57,923 bases of DNA, from the NCBI GenBank assembly GCA_902563435.1, contig CACEXE010000007.1, positions 1 to 57,923 on the forward strand. The letters run 5' to 3'. Source of the stretch: an uncultured Pelagibacteraceae bacterium (GTDB lineage: Bacteria > Pseudomonadota > Alphaproteobacteria > Pelagibacterales > Pelagibacteraceae). A program made the translations under genes and the position numbers. How positions within the stretch are numbered: position 1 is the stretch's first letter; every line of letters begins with the position of its first letter. The notes under the pieces are model-generated. The model saw only the letters and a program-made list of their open reading frames with translations, was not told the DNA's origin and ran no database searches. Below are positions 53,143 to 57,923 of the stretch, one piece after another.

Positions 53143-54159
53143 CTAATTATTTTTTGCGTACTCTTGTGCTGCTTTTAAAGCATCAGCATCAATCATTTTA
53201 GCCATTGCAGGCATAACTTTATCTTTCATTAACTTATCAAATTTTGCTTTCTCAGCACCTGAAAGTGTTGTTACTACACCGCCTCTGTCTTGGAATTCTT
53301 TAAGTACAGTTTCACCATGATCCATAATTCTGTCTGTTGAAAGAGTTCCTACTTCTTTTCCCACATCCATAATTATTTTTTGTAAGTCTGCAGGCAAACT
53401 ATTAAACCAAGTAGAGTTAGCCATGATGTATGCATCAGCATAATACTGATAAGGCTTTTGAGCGTATTTTAAAAATTCCCACCAGCTATATGCTTTTATG
53501 CTTCCTGGAGGGCTATTTATCGTGTCAATCATTCCAGACTGCAAAGCATTGTATACTTCGCCAGTTTTTAAAGATACACGGTTTGCCCCAAGAGCATCCC
53601 ACATAGGTTCTTCACTTTTAAGAAGTCTTCTAGCCTTAAGACCTTTCATAGCATCAATACCTGTTAATTCTCGCGCACTTGAAATTGACATTACAGGTCC
53701 AACAGGATTGTACATGACTAAAGTTGAATTTGTTTTTTTTGTTAATTCACCCCAAATTTCTTTTCCTTTTGACGAATTTTGGAAAAAACCTCTTTGTTGT
53801 TCCCAGGAATTAAATAGTCCTGGAAAAGAGGCAACATTAAAGTTCTTATTAATTGGTGGAAAACTTACAACACCAACAATTCCCCCTAATTCAACAGCTC
53901 CTGAAGTTACTGCACCCATTACTTCTCTAATTCCAAAAAGTTGTTTAGATGGATATACCTCGATTTTAAGTTTTCCATTTGCTCTTTTATTTACTTCATC
54001 TGCAAAAATTTGAGCATGCTTTGCACTATGATGTTTTGGACTCCAATGAACAGATAGACGTCCAACAATCTCAGCAAAAGCTGCAGTTGAAGAAATTACA
54101 AATGTAATAACTAAGAAAAAGCTTACTAAACTTTTTGATAATATTTTTATTTTATTCAT
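53143..54159 (-). CDS. dctP: TRAP transporter periplasmic binding protein
   Basis: 338 residues with a signal peptide ending near ISSTAAFAEIVG. LSVHWSPKHHSAKHAQIFAD, LKIEVYPSKQLFGIREVMGA, MKGLKARRL (the carboxylate-binding Arg region) and EVYNALQSGMIDTINSPPGS are family-typical. It captures the substrate for DctQM. The Arg in KARRL suggests a carboxylate-containing ligand. First gene of the operon; the 112 bp upstream shows no clear site beyond AT-rich DNA. Confidence 0.92.
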   Translation of the reverse strand: MNKIKILSKSLVSFFLVITFVISSTAAFAEIVGRLSVHWSPKHHSAKHAQIFADEVNKRANGKLKIEVYPSKQLFGIREVMGAVTSGAVELGGIVGVVSFPPINKNFNVASFPGLFNSWEQQRGFFQNSSKGKEIWGELTKKTNSTLVMYNPVGPVMSISSARELTGIDAMKGLKARRLLKSEEPMWDALGANRVSLKTGEVYNALQSGMIDTINSPPGSIKAYSWWEFLKYAQKPYQYYADAYIMANSTWFNSLPADLQKIIMDVGKEVGTLSTDRIMDHGETVLKEFQDRGGVVTTLSGAEKAKFDKLMKDKVMPAMAKMIDADALKAAQEYAKNN

Positions 54160-54271
54160 ATTTTTCCTCTCTTTTTTAAAATAATCTTATTATTTTGAGT
54201 CAATTAAAACAATTAAAATAAAACTGCTTAAATTTGAATAATAAGGTCTAAATGTTATATTAATTGAAACC

Positions 54272-54730
54272 ATGATTTATAAATTATCAAAAAGCCTTTT
54301 TGTGCTTTTTTTTCTACTTTTATTTTCAAATTATTCTTATAGCGAGACTAAAATAGATGAAGCTGTTGATAAAACTACAGATTTTTTAAAGTCTGTTTCG
54401 AAAAGGGGGCTAAATAAAAATCAAACAGCTGAATTTTTAAATAATTATGCAATTACACTTAAAGATGAAAGAACTGACGGGGAAGTAACATATATTTTCG
54501 ATAGTGAGAATTATAAAAGATATAAAGATGGCAATATTATATCTGAAGATGGATGGAGATTTTCAAAATTAGGAGCTTTGAGATTATTTAATGGTGATGT
54601 AAAACTCACCTGGAAAATAAAAATTGGCAAAGAAAATTTAATGGTTATTAAAACAAAATTTCAACCAATTGGAAAAGAATATCCTTTTACATACAAGCAA
54701 AAAAATTTATTTTTTGATGAAATCCAATGA
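54272..54730 (+). CDS. Exported protein, unknown
   Basis: 152 residues with a signal peptide (LFVLFFLLLFSNYSYS). The mature part begins TKIDEAVDKTTDFLKSVSKR and has mixed alpha/beta character, no cysteines. Unrecognised. It is divergent from dctP and coupled by ATGA to the next small membrane gene. Confidence 0.7.
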   Translation: MIYKLSKSLFVLFFLLLFSNYSYSETKIDEAVDKTTDFLKSVSKRGLNKNQTAEFLNNYAITLKDERTDGEVTYIFDSENYKRYKDGNIISEDGWRFSKLGALRLFNGDVKLTWKIKIGKENLMVIKTKFQPIGKEYPFTYKQKNLFFDEIQ

Positions 54731-54909
54731 ACCCAACTGATATTCTACTAAGTATTGCAATCGTTGGAATATATACAATTATTTATGTTTATTTAAAATC
54801 TAAATATGATGATAATAAAACAATCATAAAATTATTTGTGATTGGATTCATTTACGCAACAATAATTACTGGTATTCTTTATTATTTAATAAAATTTATA
54901 GCTTCTTAA
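54727..54909 (+). CDS. Two-helix small membrane protein, unknown
   Basis: 60 residues with two membrane helices (about 5-22 and 37-58) around a charged loop SKYDDNKTI. It overlaps the previous exported-protein gene by ATGA and precedes the GST-like gene by 9 bp, so the three form an operon-like set. Family unknown. Confidence 0.65.
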   Translation: MNPTDILLSIAIVGIYTIIYVYLKSKYDDNKTIIKLFVIGFIYATIITGILYYLIKFIAS

Positions 54910-54918
54910 AAAGTTTAT

Positions 54919-55605
54919 ATGAGACATAAATTGAAATTAATTTATTTCAAAATGAGAGCACTAGCAGAAGCTCCTCGTTTATTATTTCATTACACAAATA
55001 TTGAATATGAAGATCTTATGTCATGGGATTATTATGATAAGGAATGGTCAGAGGTAAAACCTAATATCCCATTTAAACAATTACCCATGTTAGTTATAGA
55101 TAAGAAGCATGAGATTTGTCAAAGCTTGGCAATTATGACATTTGTTGAAAATTTAGCAGGCATTAATATTACTGATTCAATATTAAATGCTAAAGCAAAT
55201 GCTATCATGCAAAGTGCACAGGAACTTTTTATGCCTCTTAACCCAACAGTAAATTTTGCAACAGGTGAGAAATTTATAAAGAAAAAAGATGACATGATGC
55301 CATTTTTATTGTCAAGATTTGAAGATCTTGAAAAAGCCATGAAGAATAATGATAAAAAATTTTTTATCTATGATGAGCCTAGAGCATGTGATTTTGTTGC
55401 GTTTCATCATTTAGATTTATCTAAAATGCTTGATCCTAAATTAATAAAAAAGTTTCCTAGGTTAGAAAAATTTCTGGAAGACATAATGTCTATTGATAGC
55501 GTTAAATCCTATTTGGAAAATCGACCAGAATTGATTGATGTAAGTGTTGAACCAAAACTAGTAATTGATGGAGTTCCGCATCCAACAGGAGTCAAAAAAA
55601 CCTAA
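54919..55605 (+). CDS. Glutathione S-transferase-like protein
   Basis: 228 residues. The N-terminal thioredoxin-like half has LIYFKMRALAEAPRLLFHYT and FKQLPMLVIDKKHEICQS with the cis-Pro/Ser glutathione site; an all-helical half with ACDFVAFHHLDLSKMLDP follows, ending in LEDIMSIDSVKSYLENRPEL. The layout matches sigma/alpha/mu-like soluble GSTs. Role could be detoxification or isomerisation with glutathione. The last about 20 residues are an added tail. Confidence 0.82.
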   Translation: MRHKLKLIYFKMRALAEAPRLLFHYTNIEYEDLMSWDYYDKEWSEVKPNIPFKQLPMLVIDKKHEICQSLAIMTFVENLAGINITDSILNAKANAIMQSAQELFMPLNPTVNFATGEKFIKKKDDMMPFLLSRFEDLEKAMKNNDKKFFIYDEPRACDFVAFHHLDLSKMLDPKLIKKFPRLEKFLEDIMSIDSVKSYLENRPELIDVSVEPKLVIDGVPHPTGVKKT

Positions 55606-55616
55606 TTTTTTAATAG

Positions 55617-55645
55617 TTGATTGCATTATATAAAATTTATATAAC
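55617..55645 (+). promoter_or_regulatory. Promoter of tRNA-Met
   Basis: TTGATT, a 17-bp spacer and TATAAC lie 14 bp before the tRNA 5' end, a good sigma-70 type match in an otherwise AT-rich spacer. Confidence 0.6.
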
Positions 55646-55659
55646 TTTCAGAAATTTAT

Positions 55660-55736
55660 GGCGGGGTAGCTCAGTTGGTTAGAGCGCGGGACTCATAAGC
55701 CCGAGGTCAGTGGTTCGATCCCACTTCCCGCTACCA
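55660..55736 (+). tRNA. tRNA-Met (CAT), elongator type
   Basis: A 77-nt cloverleaf with encoded CCA. The D stem is GCTC/GAGC, the anticodon loop is CTCATAA (CAT), the variable loop AGGTC, and the T arm AGTGG-TTCGATC-CCACT. The acceptor stem GGCGGGG/TCCCGCT has G-U pairs at its first and last positions; initiator tRNA normally has an unpaired first base and GGG/CCC at the anticodon stem end. The innermost anticodon-stem pair is A31-G39, a mismatch. CAT could alternatively be the lysidine-modified Ile2 tRNA. Its 3' part from G30 onward is repeated at 56912. Confidence 0.9.
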
Positions 55737-55737
55737 T
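55690..55737 (+). repeat. 48-bp direct repeat, copy 1 (in tRNA-Met 3' part)
   Basis: Begins GACTCATAAGCCCGAGGTC and runs through CCA plus one T. It is identical to 56912-56959. The position covering the anticodon loop to the tRNA 3' end is the classic att site of tRNA-targeting integrases. Confidence 0.95.
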
Positions 55738-55745
55738 TTTGAAAT

Positions 55746-56750
55746 ATGAAAAAACTTCTGTTTATTTTTCTTTCAACTTTTTTTTTAATTATAATAATAG
55801 AACTGTTTTTTCGAACTTTTATTTTGGTAGTTTCCAAGGAAATTGATGTTTTTAAATATGGTATAGATAAAAATGTTAAGATAGATGTTAAATATTTATC
55901 TAAATTAGAAATAGATATAATTAATTTAAATCCCCATCTTGGCCCTCTAATTCAAAATCAAGACAAAAAAACAAATAACCCATCTAGAATTTTAGTAATT
56001 GGAGGCTCTACATCTTATGGAAAAAATTGTTCTAATAAAACTTCTTACACAGATTTTTTACAAAGGAATTTTCAAAATGTATATTTTGAAAATGCTGCTG
56101 GTAATGGTTATAGTTCTGAAGTGTCATTGAGATGGATCATCAAAAAATTTCAAAATAGTCAAAATTATAAAGCTGTAATATGGGCAAATAAAGTTAATGA
56201 AAATAGAGTTATATACAGAGGTATTAATTATAGAAATTATAATAAAATGAAATATGAATTTATAAATTCCCCAAAAAGTGACTTTATAATTTTTCTTAAA
56301 TCTATTGATAAAACTTTAGAGACAAAGCTTTCTTTTTATTTAATATTTAAAAAAACCTTACTTAAATTAAATAATAGAAGAACTAAGGACAGATTTTTTA
56401 CAAAACCACCTAGTCAAGATGATTTTAAAAATGCAGCTTTAAATTACAGATTGAACACAATAGATGCTATTAACATATCAAATAATTTAAATATTGAATT
56501 TATTATTTTGCATTTATTAGATAATCCTTCAAAAAGATATGATTTATTGAATAACCTTTTAAAAAAAGAGGTAATTTTTATAAAGAAAAAATTTCCTAAT
56601 ATTAAATATATAGATTTGAACAAATATAGAGAAAGTATAAAAGATGAATATTTTTGTGATGAAATTCATCAAACAGATGACGGTAATAAATTTACTGCAA
56701 AAATACTATATGAGGAGTTACAAAAATTAGATCAAAATATTTTTAATTAA
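55746..56750 (+). CDS. SGNH-like protein inside the insert
   Basis: 334 residues with an N-terminal membrane helix (about 3-22). ILVIGGSTSYGKNC holds the putative Ser, AAGNGYSSEVSLRWI the second block and DEIHQTDDGNKFTAKIL the Asp/His block, giving an SGNH-hydrolase shape. It starts only 10 bp after the tRNA 3' end, so it may be read from the tRNA promoter. Related in plan to the protein at 48.0 kb. Probably acts on envelope glycans or lipids. Confidence 0.7.
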   Translation: MKKLLFIFLSTFFLIIIIELFFRTFILVVSKEIDVFKYGIDKNVKIDVKYLSKLEIDIINLNPHLGPLIQNQDKKTNNPSRILVIGGSTSYGKNCSNKTSYTDFLQRNFQNVYFENAAGNGYSSEVSLRWIIKKFQNSQNYKAVIWANKVNENRVIYRGINYRNYNKMKYEFINSPKSDFIIFLKSIDKTLETKLSFYLIFKKTLLKLNNRRTKDRFFTKPPSQDDFKNAALNYRLNTIDAINISNNLNIEFIILHLLDNPSKRYDLLNNLLKKEVIFIKKKFPNIKYIDLNKYRESIKDEYFCDEIHQTDDGNKFTAKILYEELQKLDQNIFN

Positions 56751-56911
56751 TCATTTTTAAAAAATATTGTTACCTTTATTGCACCATATTCTCATCAACG
56801 ATATTATTTTTAGAATAAGATCCTTTAGTTTGACTCAATATATATAGAAAGGAAAGAGATTTTTAATACAAGTATTTGTTTTAGATTAGGTGAGTAAGGT
56901 TTATGGCCTTA

Positions 56912-56959
56912 GACTCATAAGCCCGAGGTCAGTGGTTCGATCCCACTTCCCGCTACCAT
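56912..56959 (+). repeat. 48-bp direct repeat, copy 2 (partial tRNA)
   Basis: Exact copy of 55690-55737 without the 5' half of the tRNA; the upstream bases (TTATGGCCTTA) do not form a D arm, so it cannot be a functional tRNA. It fits an attachment-site scar. Confidence 0.95.
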
Positions 56960-56977
56960 AATAAACTATCTTATAAA

Positions 56978-57823
56978 TTATTGTTTAAGATTTATAATTC
57001 CAATAGAAGCAGTGCTTTCAAGAAACATAATAATTAATTTTTGATCACTTAAATATATTATATCTCTAATTCTTTCTCCAATATAAATTTTTCTTGGATC
57101 ATCACCTAATGAAACATCTATTGAATAGAAATTTTCTTTATTATTATAAAATTTTTCATTTAATTTTAACAAAAATAATGCTTTTTCTTTTAATGAAGAA
57201 ATTAATATTTCATCTTTATTAAAGTTAATAATCTGACTTATACCTATACTTGGATAAAATGAAATATGAGGTTCTTCAAATCCAAATTTTTCATGAGATT
57301 TTTTTAAAGGGTATTTTTTATATTTTTTTTTATTTGTGACTGCATTTTTTCCACCATAGTGATCTCCATAAGATGAAACAGGCCAACCATAATTTTTAAT
57401 ACTTATTAAAGGGTTGTTATTGATATTTATTTCATCTCCCCCATAAGGTCCGTGTTCACTAGTAATTATTCTTTTATTTTCCTGATCGAAAAACATACCT
57501 TGAGGATTTCTATGCCCCATAGATATTAGTTTACGGTTACCACTTTCTATGTTTATTAATAATATTTTTCCAAAAATAGATTTAACATCCTGACTTTTTT
57601 CTCTATGTCTAAATTCTCCGGTAGATAATAATATATTTTCATTATCAAAAATTGCTAATCTACCTCCACTTTGATGAGCATTAAATTCATTATCTATATT
57701 TTTTTTTAAAACACACTCATTAGGAAAAAAAAATTTTTTAAAATTTATCTTATCTAAGTGTAATTTTGCATATATTATAGAAATATTATAACAGTCTTCA
57801 CTTAATTTGTTGGTAAATGACAC
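56978..57823 (-). CDS. PQQ-type soluble sugar dehydrogenase-like, N-terminus missing
   Basis: 281 residues of a glucose/sorbosone dehydrogenase beta-propeller. GGRLAIFDNENILLSTGEF, SMGHRNPQGMFFD, ITSEHGPYGGDEIN, NYGWPVSSYGDHYGG and RIRDIIYLSDQKLI match the YliI/Asd family, which oxidises aldoses in the periplasm. The only start available is a GTG inside a strand (KIFVSFTNKL), and the family has roughly 80-100 more residues plus a signal peptide upstream. In-frame stop TGA lies at 57847. So the gene is either frameshifted or truncated by rearrangement near the insert. Confidence 0.7.
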   Translation of the reverse strand: MSFTNKLSEDCYNISIIYAKLHLDKINFKKFFFPNECVLKKNIDNEFNAHQSGGRLAIFDNENILLSTGEFRHREKSQDVKSIFGKILLINIESGNRKLISMGHRNPQGMFFDQENKRIITSEHGPYGGDEININNNPLISIKNYGWPVSSYGDHYGGKNAVTNKKKYKKYPLKKSHEKFGFEEPHISFYPSIGISQIINFNKDEILISSLKEKALFLLKLNEKFYNNKENFYSIDVSLGDDPRKIYIGERIRDIIYLSDQKLIIMFLESTASIGIINLKQ

Positions 57824-57923
57824 GAATATTTTATTATAATTACGTCAATATTTATATTTGTTATAATTTTATCAGGTAATTTCTCATAAACTGGAAACAG
57901 CAGTCTATTTCCAAAGTTACTAC
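57802..57923 (-). pseudogene. Open frame running off the edge, possible detached N-terminal part
   Basis: On the minus strand, a frame open from the window edge to TAA at 57802 ends NINIDVIIIKYSCHLPTN. It overlaps the sugar-dehydrogenase frame by 22 bp in another frame. A one-base slip in the A/T run near 57835 would join it to KIFVSFTNKL. It could also be the end of an unrelated upstream gene; too little is visible. Confidence 0.35.

Larger units (their letters stand above)
55738..56959 (+). mobile_element. 1.2-kb tRNA-bounded insert (mini-island)
   Basis: The interval between the two 48-bp tRNA repeats. It contains one gene, an SGNH-type protein, and 161 bp of non-coding DNA before the second repeat. 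No integrase is present, so it would be either a non-autonomous element mobilised in trans or the remains of a larger island. Length including one repeat is 1,222 bp. Confidence 0.6.

Noticed and set aside
53498..54013. 171-codon plus-strand frame opposite dctP
   Set aside because: Antisense to a conserved TRAP binding protein; its length comes from low stop frequency opposite the gene.
56886..56958. Possible second complete tRNA-Met
   Set aside because: Only the 3' part from the anticodon stem matches; no D arm or 5' acceptor strand can be formed upstream.
1..57923. CRISPR arrays, insertion sequences, prophage genes
   Set aside because: No regularly spaced repeats, transposase, integrase or phage structural motifs were seen in any frame.

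Overview
The window looks like a piece of a SAR11 (Pelagibacterales, Alphaproteobacteria) chromosome. It is very AT-rich, and genes are packed with overlaps or near-zero spacers (ATGA, TAATG, TAGTG and one CATG junction). The gene set also fits: an orphan TPP-riboswitch transporter (thiV type), AprM/AprB/AprA, taurine genes, a TRAP transporter and the tight pabB-pabA-pabC run. Species assignment is inference; no rRNA is present.

Layout. 1-6.0 kb: a truncated MetE-like methyltransferase, two tandem-domain SnoaL/NTF2-fold proteins, a cupin, an orphan sugar-type ABC ATPase and an EamA exporter; the joint role is unknown. 6.0-10.5 kb: an HpsN-type dehydrogenase, a phosphotransacetylase, a BASS-family transporter, and a regulator with two winged helices whose own promoter carries repeated CCCATTTTGGACA-like sites. 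10.5-19.5 kb: an SMR protein, an LDH2/ComC-type dehydrogenase, an epoxide hydrolase, tauABC (with an enlarged TauC), then tpa and ald. 19.5-34.3 kb: a TesA-like esterase, an ABC exporter, a thioredoxin-like protein, a structured leader plus TPP riboswitch and thiV, a DEAD-box helicase, RseP, HU, Amt, Bcp, rhodanese, an ABA4-like membrane protein, RecX, CysQ, DUF3553, MnmA and several proteins under 60 residues. 34.4-39.7 kb: MetC, MFS, PabB/A/C, HIT. 39.7-48.0 kb: aprM-aprB-aprA, two unknown small proteins, a TauE-type exporter, suyAB and divergent xsc. 48.0-55.6 kb: an SGNH protein, a desaturase, unknown exported proteins, a TRAP transporter and a GST-like protein. 55.6-57.9 kb: tRNA-Met followed by a 1.2-kb insert bounded by a 48-bp repeat of the tRNA 3' part, then a damaged sugar-dehydrogenase-like gene.

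How it fits together. Genes spread over about 42 kb can be assembled into an almost complete organosulfonate route. TauABC imports taurine. Tpa makes sulfoacetaldehyde, with Ald recycling alanine to pyruvate and ammonia. Xsc makes sulfite and acetyl phosphate, which Pta turns into acetyl-CoA. HpsN-like and ComC-like dehydrogenases could supply sulfolactate for SuyAB, which releases pyruvate and sulfite. Sulfite can then be oxidised by AprBA/AprM or exported by TauE. Individual assignments are by motif recognition and remembered family similarity; the linkage is inference. Sequence motifs shared by the regulator promoter, the tau intergenic region, and more weakly the xsc/suyA and rseP upstream regions, hint at common control.
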